In this document: positions 37,062-45,748 of the stretch, piece after piece
Layout of the letters: every line of letters starts with the position of its first letter
Numbering within the stretch: the stretch's first letter is position 1
NCBI RefSeq assembly: GCF_001440345.1
Contig: NZ_LJYX01000006.1
Location: 806,001 to 870,000, forward strand
Reading direction: 5' to 3'
Length of the DNA: 64,000 nt
Origin: Colwellia sp. TT2012
GTDB taxonomy: Bacteria > Pseudomonadota > Gammaproteobacteria > Enterobacterales > Alteromonadaceae
The notes under the pieces: generated by a model
The model's database searches: none
What the model saw: only the letters and a program-made list of their open reading frames with translations
Told to the model about the DNA's origin: nothing
Made by a program: the position numbers and the translations under genes

Positions 37062-37093
37062 AAATGCCAGTCACATTATGACTGGCATTTTTA
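37062..37093. terminator. Bidirectional terminator between chemoreceptor and M13 peptidase
   Basis: Perfect 12-base stem AAATGCCAGTCA (37062-37073) / TGACTGGCATTT (37079-37090), with A's before and T's after. It can serve the plus-strand chemoreceptor and the convergent minus-strand peptidase. Confidence 0.85.
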
Positions 37094-37136
37094 ATCGGAG
37101 TTTTTCCGTTAAACGACTATTACTGTATTAACATAA

Positions 37137-39197
37137 TTACCAAATGCGCACACGCTCATCTTCTGGTAAATAAAGCGCATCACCTGGTTGTACGTCAAAG
37201 GCTTTATACCAAGCATCGTGGTTACGTGGCGCTTGTGCACGGAAACGTCCTGGTGCATGTGTACCACCACGTAATTGGTTTAACATACTCTTTTCAGTAC
37301 GTTTTTCTTTCCATACTTGTGCCCATGCTAAGAAGAAACGTTGGTCACCGGTAACACCGTCAATAATAGGCGCTGTTTTACCATTTAAACTCAATTTATA
37401 AGCATGGTAAGCCATGGCTAAGCCACCAACATCACCAATATTTTCGCCCAAGCTGTTACGGCCGTTTACAAAGTTATCTGGGATGGCTTCATACTTATTG
37501 TATTGCGCCACTAATTGATCGGTTTTTGCATCAAAAGCGTCCCTGTCTTCATCAGTCCACCAATTGCGTTGTATACCATTTTCATCAGACTTTGAACCTT
37601 GATCATCAAAGCCATGGCCCATTTCATGACCAATTACCGCACCAATGGCGCCGTAGTTAACCGCAGCATCGGCATTTGGATCGAAAAATGGCGGTTGTAA
37701 TATTGCTGCAGGAAAGACAATTTCATTAAATGAACTGTTGTAGTAGGCGTTAACACGTTGTGGCGTCATACCCCAACGATCACGGTCGGTTTTCTTTAAC
37801 TCTTTGGCGACGCTATCGGCATTAAAAAATTGACGTAGGTTTTTAATGTTACCTACTAAATCAGTTTTAGATATTGTTACCCCGTCAAACTCCTGCCATA
37901 CATCAGGGTAACCAATTTTAGGGGTAAATGCGGCAAGCTTAGCATGCGCGTTAACTTTCGTTTCATCGCTCATCCAGTCAAGTCCGTCGATACGTTGGCC
38001 CAGAGCCGTACGTAAATTTTCAACTAGCTGCGCCATTTGTACCTTTGAGCTTTCAGGGAAGTAGCGAGCAACATAGACTTTACCAATAGCAAAACCTAAT
38101 GATTCTGTGTTTGACATTTCACCAATAGCACGTTTCCAACGTGGACGGGGCTCTTGTTGACCATTTAATTCTGTACCATAAAAAGCAAAATTAGCGGCAT
38201 AAATGTCATCAGACAATAAAGCTGCATTGCCACTAATGGTATGATAAGTTAAATAATCTTGCCAAACTGCTAACGTCTCTGAGTTGATTAAAGCAATCAT
38301 GGCTTTTACCGGCTCAGGCTGAGAAATATTAAGTTGCGGCACTTTATAACCTGATTGAGCAAAGTAAGTATCCCAGTCAAAGTCAGGGTATTGCTTAGCT
38401 AAATCAGCACGTTTTACTTGATTTAAGCTTAAATCACGATTACGACGTTTCTCACGTGGCCAGTGTCCTTGGGCTATTTTCGTTTCCAGTGCCAAAACAT
38501 GCTCGGCCCGTGCTTGGCCATTTTCAATACCGGCAAAAGCTAGCATAGTCGCAATATGTGCTGTATAGGCATTACGAATATCTTCAAAACGTTCATTGTC
38601 TTCTAAGTAGTAAGAACGGTCTGGCAGACCTAAACCACCAGCACCAATCGACATTTCATATTGGTTTGGATCTAAACGGTTAAACCACATATAGCCACCA
38701 ATCGGAGACTCGGTCCCCGTTAACCATGCCTCACCAAAAATCTTGGTTAAATCACGGGTACTTTTTACTGCGCTAATTTGAGTTAAAGTCGCCTGAATAG
38801 GGCTGATGCCTAATTTATTGACCGCATCAGTGTCCATATATGCCTGATAAAAATCAGCAATTAGTTGTTCATCGGCGTTGAGACTGCTACGGCTGGTAAT
38901 ATCATCAATAATTTCTTTCACTTGTGTTTCACTGCGCTCAGCTAAAGCAGTAAAGGCACCAAAGCGCGTTTTATCGGCAGGCATAACAAAATTGTCATAC
39001 CAAGTGCCGCTGGCATACATAAAGAAGTCATCACCGGGCTTTATTGCTTCATTGCGGGCGCTTAAATCAACACCAAAGCTACCAAGCTCTGCTTTGCTGG
39101 CGGTAACACTTTTATTGCTGTCATTACTCGCTTCAAACATGCCACAACCACCAAGAAAGGTAGCTGCCAAGGCAAGGGCTATCAAAGATTTTTTCAT
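37137..39197 (-). CDS. M13 family zinc metallopeptidase (PepO/neprilysin-like) lipoprotein
   Basis: 686 residues. Lipoprotein signal peptide with lipobox LGGC (Cys18), so anchored in a membrane facing the periplasm or outside. The M13 fold is complete: N-terminal PGDDFFMYASGTWYDN, the zinc site HEMGH in VIGHEMGHGFDDQGS, the downstream ENIGDVGG (third ligand Glu), and the C-terminal substrate motif VRIW. NAYYN in the middle is the substrate-backbone motif NAY/FY. It cleaves peptides before hydrophobic residues in known homologues. It is a single gene, convergent with the chemoreceptor. Confidence 0.93.
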   Translation of the reverse strand: MKKSLIALALAATFLGGCGMFEASNDSNKSVTASKAELGSFGVDLSARNEAIKPGDDFFMYASGTWYDNFVMPADKTRFGAFTALAERSETQVKEIIDDITSRSSLNADEQLIADFYQAYMDTDAVNKLGISPIQATLTQISAVKSTRDLTKIFGEAWLTGTESPIGGYMWFNRLDPNQYEMSIGAGGLGLPDRSYYLEDNERFEDIRNAYTAHIATMLAFAGIENGQARAEHVLALETKIAQGHWPREKRRNRDLSLNQVKRADLAKQYPDFDWDTYFAQSGYKVPQLNISQPEPVKAMIALINSETLAVWQDYLTYHTISGNAALLSDDIYAANFAFYGTELNGQQEPRPRWKRAIGEMSNTESLGFAIGKVYVARYFPESSKVQMAQLVENLRTALGQRIDGLDWMSDETKVNAHAKLAAFTPKIGYPDVWQEFDGVTISKTDLVGNIKNLRQFFNADSVAKELKKTDRDRWGMTPQRVNAYYNSSFNEIVFPAAILQPPFFDPNADAAVNYGAIGAVIGHEMGHGFDDQGSKSDENGIQRNWWTDEDRDAFDAKTDQLVAQYNKYEAIPDNFVNGRNSLGENIGDVGGLAMAYHAYKLSLNGKTAPIIDGVTGDQRFFLAWAQVWKEKRTEKSMLNQLRGGTHAPGRFRAQAPRNHDAWYKAFDVQPGDALYLPEDERVRIW

Positions 39198-39633
39198 GAA
39201 ATTGTTCTCTTTTTAAATTGATTTTTGTAGTTATCTACTAACTGGCTGTCGTTAATTAGTAAGCCAAGTAAACAGCGACATTAAAACAAGCCGCTTAACT
39301 TTTGTTTTGATACGTTATGCTTGTATTGGCTGCTTTATAATATTATTGCTTTTCATGAGCAGCCAATATTTATCGGCTTACCCTAGCATTCTTAACTCTA
39401 CCATTTTCTCGTATGTTAAAAAAATGTCAACTAGGATGCGTTTAACGGTCGTGTTTATTCGATGAGATTATTGTCACAGCAACTTTACACACGGGTATCG
39501 TCAGGCAATTAAAACAAACATTGTCATGCAAGTTTGTTGTTAATAAAGTTAGATCCTGCTAAATGAACTTTGCAATTATTGCTTTGGCTAGGTATAAAGG
39601 CGACCTCGATTTATTATTTTATGAGTTAGTTTA
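39198..39633. other. Intergenic region between divergent genes
   Basis: About 435 bases between the M13 peptidase (minus) and PAP2 (plus). It must hold both promoters. No gene and no strong motif seen. Confidence 0.35.
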
Positions 39634-40158
39634 GTGAAGACGTTTTTATTTATATTTTTATTACTGGTAACAGCTCCGGTACTGGCAAAGTCTAACCTGG
39701 GAAAATCAGGTGATATTATGCACTTACTTTTACCCGCTGTGGCTTTAGGTGCAAGCTTAGTGATAGAGGATAACTATCAAGGTAGTTGGCAGCTTATTAA
39801 GTCAGGGCTAGTGTCTCGTGTTGCAGTGGAAGGGCTAAAGTTCGCCGTAGATAAAGACAGACCAGACGGCTCTGGTGATGACTCATTTCCTTCAGGTCAT
39901 ACCGCCGATAGTTTTGCCGCGGCAACCTTTATTCAACAGCGTTATGGCTGGCAATGGGCCATTCCCGCTTATATCGGTGCCACTTTTGTTGGCTATAGTC
40001 GCGTACAAAGTGATAAACACTATGCGATAGATGTATTAGCTGGGGCTGCTATTGGTATTCTTTCAGGGTTATATTTTACCGAACCCTATTCAGGTATTAC
40101 TATTTCACCTAACGCTAGCCGTGGTCATTATGGCTTAAACTTTAGTGGCACTTTTTAA
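39634..40158 (+). CDS. PAP2 family phosphatase
   Basis: 174 residues, GTG start. Signal peptide at 1-18 (APVLA). The three PAP2 motifs are present: KFAVDKDRPDG (K-x6-RP), SFPSGHT (PSGH) and SRVQSDKHYAIDV (SR-x5-H). Hydrophobic helices surround the site, so it is a membrane-associated phosphatase with the active site on the periplasmic side. Likely substrates are lipid phosphates such as undecaprenyl pyrophosphate or phosphatidate; not resolvable by sequence. DUF2956 follows 78 bases later. Confidence 0.9.
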   Translation: MKTFLFIFLLLVTAPVLAKSNLGKSGDIMHLLLPAVALGASLVIEDNYQGSWQLIKSGLVSRVAVEGLKFAVDKDRPDGSGDDSFPSGHTADSFAAATFIQQRYGWQWAIPAYIGATFVGYSRVQSDKHYAIDVLAGAAIGILSGLYFTEPYSGITISPNASRGHYGLNFSGTF

Positions 40159-40236
40159 TGGGGCCTTGGCTAAGTAAGCGATTTTCATGGTGAATATGAA
40201 AACATCAAAAAAAACAGATAAGAGTAGCAGCAAACA

Positions 40237-40563
40237 ATGACTAATAAAGTATCAAAAGAAACCCAAGAGCAAGCCCTGAAAGTGGCGAAAGGCAGACAAA
40301 AAAAAGGCCAAAGCAAAGAGCAAACCAAACTTATTGCCCAAGGAATTGAAAAGGGTATTAGTGAATATAAAAAGCAGCAAAGTAAAAAGTCTCGTGAGCG
40401 AGACAAAGACCGCAAGCAGCAAGTGAAACAAAAGCAACGCGCCGATGAAGAGCTAGCAGGTGTGGATAAACTAAGTGACGTTAACAGTACAACGAATAAG
40501 CTACCGTGGCTCTTATTAGGCTTAAGTTGGCTGGGTTTTATTAGCTACTTACTGCTTAGCTAA
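40237..40563 (+). CDS. DUF2956 family protein
   Basis: 108 residues. A highly charged N-terminal region (KVSKETQEQALKVAKGRQKKG, then a Lys/Gln/Arg-rich coiled coil to residue 75) is followed by a C-terminal membrane anchor (about 88-107, LPWLLLGLSWLGFISYLLL). The opening ETQ..A..VAK...QKPGQTKEQTKLIAQGI-like pattern defines DUF2956, a gammaproteobacterial family of unknown role. A tail-anchored topology with a cytoplasmic basic domain is expected. Confidence 0.85.
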   Translation: MTNKVSKETQEQALKVAKGRQKKGQSKEQTKLIAQGIEKGISEYKKQQSKKSRERDKDRKQQVKQKQRADEELAGVDKLSDVNSTTNKLPWLLLGLSWLGFISYLLLS

Positions 40564-40580
40564 TACACTTCAGCGCGGCT

Positions 40581-40604
40581 AGGCACCATGGTGCCTTTAT
40601 TTTC
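40581..40604. terminator. Palindromic terminator after DUF2956
   Basis: AGGCACCATGGTGCCT (40581-40596) is a perfect 16-base palindrome followed by TTATTTT. It lies between the DUF2956 gene (plus) and the dehydrogenase pseudogene (minus). Confidence 0.6.
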
Positions 40605-40629
40605 CCTTGAAACGGTAGTTATCTTTATG

Positions 40630-41272
40630 CTAGTTAAAGCGACTTATGCAAAAAGCGCTTACGTAGATTTCGCTTGCTGGCTTAGTCACTAGCTGGCCAA
40701 TAAGTTTGCCAGAAATAGCACCTTGCGTTAAGCCTAAATGTTGATGACCAAGGGCAAATAATACTTTGTCATGGTTTGGTGCTTGGCAAATAACCGGTAG
40801 AGAATCAGGCAATGATGGACGACAGCCCATCCAAGCTTCTTGCTCAGGTTTTTGTTCGCTTTCCTGTTTAGGACGCGTCTTTAAAATAAAGGGGCATTAT
40901 CTTTTAACATCTCAGCGCGTTTATAATTTGCCGGTGCGTTCAGGCCGGAATATTCAACCTTACCTGCTAACCTTAAGGTTTTCTCCATCGGAGTAATGAT
41001 AAAGCGGCGTTCAGCGGAAGCTACGGGGCGGGATAATAGGGTGGTATCTTGTTCGTTAATAGGTAAATGATAGTTAAGGCCCTTTAATAACTCTTTTGAC
41101 CAAGCCCCACAAGCAACAACACAATGATCAAAAGTTAAGTTTTCTTGATCCGATTTAATAGTAACACCGAAATCACTCTGAGCTACTTGTGTGACTGCGC
41201 TTTGCTGGAAAGTCATGCCTTTGCTTTTGGCAAATTCGCTAAGAGCAACACTTAACGCTACCTGGTCAAATG
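40630..41272 (-). pseudogene. Decayed duplicate of the D-amino-acid/D-hydroxyproline dehydrogenase gene
   Basis: This is a paralogue of the intact gene at 42804-44111. The C-terminal half is clearly alignable: both end in FCISRFN, share WMGCRPSLPDSLPVICQAP and LLSRPVASAERRFIITPM. It is broken in three ways. The N-terminal half is missing (similarity starts at DQVALSVALSEFAKSKGMTF, near 41272). About 12 residues containing ERGY are deleted (HLPI joins directly to NEQ). A one-base deletion near 40880 shifts the frame (NAPLF then stop, versus NARFILKT in the intact copy). It is not functional. Confidence 0.88.
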
Positions 41273-41355
41273 TTTAGAAGAACTCAGTCAACCCGAGCCT
41301 GACATAGAATCATTGCTACCTTGGGATCTAAAAACTCGGTGCCAATCCGGAGACG
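41269..41355 (+). pseudogene. Possible C-terminal fragment of an IS66-type transposase
   Basis: The plus-strand frame reads CLEELSQPEPDIESLLPWDL and a few further residues. This is similar in shape to the very end of IS66 TnpC proteins (Leu-x-x-Leu-Pro ... Ile-Glu-x-Leu-Leu-Pro-Trp). It directly abuts the broken edge of the dehydrogenase pseudogene, so an IS insertion and deletion could explain that truncation. It is too short to be sure. Confidence 0.35.
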
Positions 41356-41360
41356 GACAC

Positions 41361-41396
41361 AAAAAAAGCCCCGTAAAAACGGAGCTTTCTTTTTTT
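41361..41396. terminator. Bidirectional terminator after the DHDPS-family gene
   Basis: Stem AAAGCCCCGT (41365-41374) / ACGGAGCTTT (41379-41388) with one mismatch. It has CTTTTTTT after it on the plus strand and seven A's before it, so it works for the minus-strand gene whose stop is at 41412. Confidence 0.8.
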
Positions 41397-41411
41397 GAAT
41401 ATTTGCAAGGA

Positions 41412-42383
41412 TCAGTCTATTAAATCCAGAAGTTCAAGTCTTTCTTTTGCTAGACTATATCTTGCGCGGACATCATCAATTTGCTGTTGAGTTAATTTCT
41501 TACCAAAGGTACGAAGCCCTCCAGCAGCATCATTATGATGAATTCCCATAGCAAACTTAAGATATTCCATAAGCAGCGGCTGAGCATCAAGATACGATAG
41601 GGAATTCATAGCCTGAGAAATTTTGTTTGCCTCATCCCATTCTCCTTTTAAAACATATTCCTGCATAGTAACACTAGCTTTTGGGAAGATAGTACCTACA
41701 CCTGTAATCCCACCGCATGCTCCAGCAAGTCCTGCATGTACAGTGACAGTGTCAACACCGGCCAAAATTTTTAAATCTTTGTTCTCTAACATCAGCGTCT
41801 CAATAGTTGAAACATCTGTAGTCGATATTTTAAGAGCAGTTACTGCAGGTAGAACAGAAAGTCTTCTAAGAACATCAGTTGAGAGTGCATGATAGCCGGC
41901 TGCATCAGGGTTGTTATAAGGCATAATTGTTACGCCTGCCTCTTTTGCAGTTGCTTCAGCAAGCGCATAGTACGCATACATTTCTTCATCAGAAGGAACC
42001 GCCTTAGTTTTTGGCGGCATGACCATGACTGTATCCACTCCAACCGTTGCGAGTCCTTCAATGATTTTGGCAAGCTCTTCCTTAGTTTCTGCCGCAGCTC
42101 CACTGATCAACGGGACATTGTATTCTTTAGCAACCTCAGAAAGGCATTTAAGTAAAGCAAGACGCTGTTCGGTGCTCAGGTAGCTATTCTCACCCAGAGT
42201 ACCTGAAGCGACAAGTCCGCCCATTCTGCTTCCGCCCTTTCCCTGAGCTTTTAAAACACCTGCGGCCTGTTTTTGTGTTGCATCAAAGTCAATTTCAAGG
42301 GCACCGGATTCTGACTCTTTTAGCCAGGTAAACACGGCCGGCATCACCGTATATCGCCAATCTGTACTATTTGTTTCCATCAT
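41412..42383 (-). CDS. Dihydrodipicolinate synthase family protein, probable pyrroline-4-hydroxy-2-carboxylate deaminase
   Basis: 323 residues with the (beta/alpha)8 layout of the DapA/NAL family: GGLVASGTLGENSYLST near residues 54-70 (GTTGE-like phosphate/carboxylate loop), IMPYNNPDAAGY with the conserved Tyr, the Schiff-base Lys in TALKIST, and GACGGITGVGTIFP. In hydroxyproline pathways a DapA-like enzyme deaminates pyrroline-4-hydroxy-2-carboxylate to 2-oxoglutarate semialdehyde, and every other pathway gene is adjacent. It uses GGA, AGA and CTT more than its neighbours and is flanked by a repeat on one side and a duplicated, broken gene on the other. I infer it was acquired later than the rest of the cluster. 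Confidence 0.75.
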   Translation of the reverse strand: MMETNSTDWRYTVMPAVFTWLKESESGALEIDFDATQKQAAGVLKAQGKGGSRMGGLVASGTLGENSYLSTEQRLALLKCLSEVAKEYNVPLISGAAAETKEELAKIIEGLATVGVDTVMVMPPKTKAVPSDEEMYAYYALAEATAKEAGVTIMPYNNPDAAGYHALSTDVLRRLSVLPAVTALKISTTDVSTIETLMLENKDLKILAGVDTVTVHAGLAGACGGITGVGTIFPKASVTMQEYVLKGEWDEANKISQAMNSLSYLDAQPLLMEYLKFAMGIHHNDAAGGLRTFGKKLTQQQIDDVRARYSLAKERLELLDLID

Positions 42384-42803
42384 ATTTTCTCTTGTTTAAA
42401 AATAATATTGAATATTGAATACATTATACCATTTAAATTACCTCAGGCAAAGCCGGAGGCTTATTGGGTTACGCCCAAAGCGTATTACATGCCAAACTTC
42501 AGTTGGTCCCCGAACTCATCATTTTTCTCTTGATTTCGGATATATACCCAAGCCACCTCAATCCTGCACTTTGATTGGTCACGGGTATAAACCTATGCGA
42601 GTCACCCCAGCATAGCTGGGGGGGTTATCAATGTTTAATTAAATTATGTCAATAAAACTATGCAAGCAAGCTTCAATTTTGGCTGTTGAATTTATCCTAT
42701 TCATTAAGCGTTCTGTGAGATTTTCTACAAGTGATTTAGTTTGGTCATTTTTTTTCAAAAATGAACTGTTCAATTTTTACTGTCGCAGTTGCCTGAGTTA
42801 ATG
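42384..42803. other. Intergenic region with dispersed repeat and GC hairpin
   Basis: 420 bases without a gene. It includes the TATACCC...GGGTATA repeat (42543-42589) and a stem CCCAGC-AT-AGCTGGG near 42606-42620. The repeat marks one edge of the probable insertion carrying the DHDPS-family gene. Confidence 0.45.
42543..42589. repeat. Dispersed repeat, TATACCC...GGGTATA family
   Basis: The ends TATACCC (42543-42549) and GGGTATA (42583-42589) are complementary. Read on the minus strand, TATACCCGTGACCAATCAAAG is close to the right end of the 8767-9079 element (TATACCCGTCACCATTCAAAG). Confidence 0.65.
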
Positions 42804-44111
42804 CTAGTTAAAGCGACTAATACAAAAAGGACTAACGTCAATTTCTGTCTTTTTCTTCGTGACTAATTGACCAATTAGTTTGCCGGTAATAGCTCCTTGG
42901 GTTAGACCTAAGTGCTGATGGCCAAGAGCAAAAAATATTTTATCGTGATTTGGCGCTTGGCAAATAACAGGTAAAGAGTCAGGTAATGATGGGCGACAAC
43001 CCATCCAGCTTTCTTCTTTAGTTGCATGTTCAGACTGTTGTTCAGGTAAGGTTTTTAAAATAAACCTGGCATTTTCTTTTAACATCTCCGCTCGCCGATA
43101 ATTTGCTGGTGCGTTCAGCCCTGCATATTCAACTGTGCCAGCTAGGCGCAATATTTTATCCATCGGGGTAATGATAAAGCGACGTTCCGCAGAAGCTACG
43201 GGGCGAGATAAGAGGGGCACAGCCTGTTCGTTAACGGCTAAACTCAAGCTATAACCACGTTCAGCCTCAATAGGCAGATGATAGTTTAAACCCTTTAACA
43301 ACTCTTTTGACCAAGCCCCACAAGCAACAACACAGTAATCAAAAGACAAGCTATCTTGCTCTGTTTTTACCGTGACACCATTACCGTTATTACTAGCGCT
43401 CTGAGTTATGTTTGTTACGGCTGCTTGTTGAAAAGTCATACCTTTACTTTTAGCAAAGTCGGCCAGTGTTCTGCTCAATGCTAAGGGGTCAATGGTATGA
43501 GCAACATCAGTAAAAAATAAAGAATAATTAATATTGTCATGTAAGTTTGGCTCAAGCTTAAGTGTTTCTGTTCTGTCTAATAACGTTACGCTAATACCTG
43601 CGCCTTGATAGTGTTGATGCATAGCCTCCACTTTACTAATTTCATTGGTTTCAAATACTAATAAAGACCCCTGCATGCTAATTAAATGCTCTGCATTAGC
43701 CTTTTTCAATAATATTTGATAATGGCTGATGGCATTTTTATTGAGTGCTTGTATAGCAAGGGTGTTTTTAGCACGTAAACTTGGACGCATATTATTAAAA
43801 AACTGCATAAACCAAGGAATTGCTTTAACAAAGTGCTTAGCAGATAAAGACACAGGACCAAGCGGGTCAAGCAGTAACTTCGGCATTTGCCATAATAGTG
43901 AGGACTCGGCCAATGGAAATACTTGTTCAGTAGCAAAATGACCAGCATTGCCTTTTGAACAGCCCAAACCTATACCTTCTTTATCAAGTAAGGTGACTTG
44001 ATAACCTAGACTTTGTAATTCTAAGGCACAATTTATACCAATAATTCCGGCACCAATTACCGCAACCGTTTGTTGTTTTTTATCTTTTTTTTGGTTTATA
44101 TCTGTATACAT
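42804..44111 (-). CDS. FAD-dependent D-amino-acid / D-hydroxyproline dehydrogenase (DadA-like)
   Basis: 435 residues, normal for DadA (about 430). The N-terminal Rossmann motif VAVIGAGIIGINCALEL (about 17-33) binds FAD, followed by GLGCSKGNAGHFA. The middle has VVACGAWSKELL and the IEAERGYSLSL substrate-loop motif. The C-terminus has GCRPSLPDSLPVI and GHQHLGLTQGAITGKLI, the typical FAD end. AAGGTG precedes the start. In a hydroxyproline cluster the expected reaction is oxidation of cis-4-hydroxy-D-proline (made by the epimerase) to pyrroline-4-hydroxy-2-carboxylate. It is divergent from the epimerase operon across a GTATAC palindrome. Confidence 0.85.
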   Translation of the reverse strand: MYTDINQKKDKKQQTVAVIGAGIIGINCALELQSLGYQVTLLDKEGIGLGCSKGNAGHFATEQVFPLAESSLLWQMPKLLLDPLGPVSLSAKHFVKAIPWFMQFFNNMRPSLRAKNTLAIQALNKNAISHYQILLKKANAEHLISMQGSLLVFETNEISKVEAMHQHYQGAGISVTLLDRTETLKLEPNLHDNINYSLFFTDVAHTIDPLALSRTLADFAKSKGMTFQQAAVTNITQSASNNGNGVTVKTEQDSLSFDYCVVACGAWSKELLKGLNYHLPIEAERGYSLSLAVNEQAVPLLSRPVASAERRFIITPMDKILRLAGTVEYAGLNAPANYRRAEMLKENARFILKTLPEQQSEHATKEESWMGCRPSLPDSLPVICQAPNHDKIFFALGHQHLGLTQGAITGKLIGQLVTKKKTEIDVSPFCISRFN

Positions 44112-44212
44112 TAATTTACACCTTGTGGTGGCTAGAGGTCTAAGTCGCTATTATTACTAGGTATTGCTACTGGCTATTAAGTAAGGAAAATTATACTTGC
44201 CATCTTAAACGG

Positions 44213-44224
44213 ATTGTATACAAT
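44213..44224. promoter_or_regulatory. Perfect palindrome ATTGTATACAAT, candidate GntR-type operator
   Basis: The 12-base perfect palindrome lies 102 bases before the dehydrogenase start (minus strand) and upstream of the epimerase operon (plus strand). ATTGTATACAAT-type sites are typical for FadR/FCD-subfamily GntR regulators, which often control hydroxyproline catabolism. No such regulator is encoded in the window, so this is inference. Confidence 0.5.
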
Positions 44225-44504
44225 ATACTTAAATTTGACTAGCAATAGTTTATCAAAATCAATTGTGTTACTAAACGGAATTATTGTCGAAGTAGACGTC
44301 GGATTTAACATCGACAGAAAAATCGACATTACTAATAGTTGTGAAAAGGTACAAAAACGATTGGTATATTATCACAAAGAATTTAGCGAGTTAACACGTG
44401 CGCCACGTATGCCGTTCATTGGTGAAGAACGTGCTAACGTTGAACGCATCTATAATGAAGCGGTTGCTGACCGCATCGATTTGAGCAAATTTAACTTAGA
44501 TTAA
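44214..44504 (+). pseudogene. Probable C-terminal remnant of an older DHDPS-family gene
   Basis: An open frame of 96 codons runs to 44504. Its last ~40 residues, LTRAPRMPFIGEERANVERI and YNEAVADRIDLSKFNLD, match the C-terminal pattern of DapA-like pyrroline-4-hydroxy-2-carboxylate deaminases (RAPRLPL-x-GEER ... ALAxR). The first half is unlike any DapA sequence and the start lies inside the palindrome. I read it as the tail left by a deletion of the original deaminase gene at the head of this operon. Alternatively it is an unrelated small gene. Confidence 0.5.
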
Positions 44505-44595
44505 TTGCTTTATTAGCAATTGACGGGGAAGAACAGGAATTTAATTTCCGTGCTTTCCTTTAGTCAGTTAAAAAGGAATTATTATTGGGGACATT

Positions 44596-45609
44596 ATGGT
44601 TAAGGGCACATTTTTTTGTATCGACGCACACACGTGCGGTAATCCGGTTCGTTTAGTAACCAGTGGTCACCCTCATTTAGTCGGTGAGACCATGAGTGAA
44701 AAGCGTCTAGATTTTATTGAACGCTTTGATTGGATCCGTCAAGGATTGATGTTTGAACCGCGCGGCCACGACATGATGTCAGGCGCGTTTTTGTATCCAC
44801 CCTGTAGTGCTAATGCTGATGCGGCCATTCTATTTATTGAAACCTCTGGCTGCCTTCCTATGTGTGGTCATGGTACTATCGGTACTATTACCGCGGGCTT
44901 AGAAAATGGTCTTATTACCCCGAAAATCCCAGGAAAACTCATTATTGATGTTCCCGCCGGTCAGATTGCTATTGAGTATCAAGAAAATAATGGCAAAGTC
45001 TCTAGCGTTAAAATATTTAATGTCGCCGCTTATTTAGCACATCGTGACATCACTCTTGATATTCCCGGCCTAGGCCAGTTAATTGTTGATGTATCTTACG
45101 GCGGAAATTTTTATGTCATTGTCGAACCACAAGAAAATTTCCCCGGTATTGACCAATGGAGCGCTGCAGATATATTGAAGTGGAGCCCGATAGTGCGTGA
45201 AGTTGCCAGCAAGTCGCTTGACTGCGTTCACCCAGAAGATGCCAGTGTTAATGGCATCAGTCACGTTTTGTGGACAGGAATCCCACAAACCCAAGGCTCA
45301 GATGCCGCCAATGCGGTGTTTTATGGTGATAAAGCTATTGATCGCTCACCATGTGGCACTGGCACGAGTGCTAGAATGGCGCAGTTATTTGCCAAAGGTG
45401 AATTAGCTGTTGGCGATACCTTTGTACATGAGAGTTATATTGGTAGTCAATTTACCGGCAAGATTGAAAGCGTAGTTGAGCTTAATGCCTCAGGTAAGAC
45501 AATCACTGCCATTATGCCGAGCATCGAAGGTTGGGCAAAAGTGTTTGGTAAAAACTGCATTACCATCGATGACGATGACCCTTATGCTTTTGGTTTTAGT
45601 GTTAAGTAG
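44596..45609 (+). CDS. 4-hydroxyproline 2-epimerase (proline racemase family)
   Basis: 337 residues. It keeps both catalytic Cys of the family: MCGHG (about residue 92) and SPCGTG (about residue 253), so it is a racemase or epimerase rather than a dehydratase. FFCIDAHTCGNPVRLV at the N-terminus and EPRGHDMMSGAF are characteristic. In context it should interconvert trans-4-hydroxy-L-proline and cis-4-hydroxy-D-proline, the substrate of the divergent FAD dehydrogenase. Proline racemase activity cannot be excluded by sequence. It starts the plus-strand catabolic operon after the deaminase remnant. Confidence 0.88.
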   Translation: MVKGTFFCIDAHTCGNPVRLVTSGHPHLVGETMSEKRLDFIERFDWIRQGLMFEPRGHDMMSGAFLYPPCSANADAAILFIETSGCLPMCGHGTIGTITAGLENGLITPKIPGKLIIDVPAGQIAIEYQENNGKVSSVKIFNVAAYLAHRDITLDIPGLGQLIVDVSYGGNFYVIVEPQENFPGIDQWSAADILKWSPIVREVASKSLDCVHPEDASVNGISHVLWTGIPQTQGSDAANAVFYGDKAIDRSPCGTGTSARMAQLFAKGELAVGDTFVHESYIGSQFTGKIESVVELNASGKTITAIMPSIEGWAKVFGKNCITIDDDDPYAFGFSVK

Positions 45610-45748
45610 CGTAAGTAAAATGAATAACTCATTCATAACGAGTAGTAAAAATTTCAGATGAAGGGATAACGAGTCCTTTCGTTAAACCCAAATTATACCC
45701 AGTGTGCTTATTTGATAAGGGCACCAAGCAACATAAGTGAGTAAGAAG

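Noticed and set aside
42415..42615. 66-codon frame with PKPPQSCTLIGHGYKP
   Set aside because: It is produced by the dispersed palindromic repeat, a common source of spurious frames.
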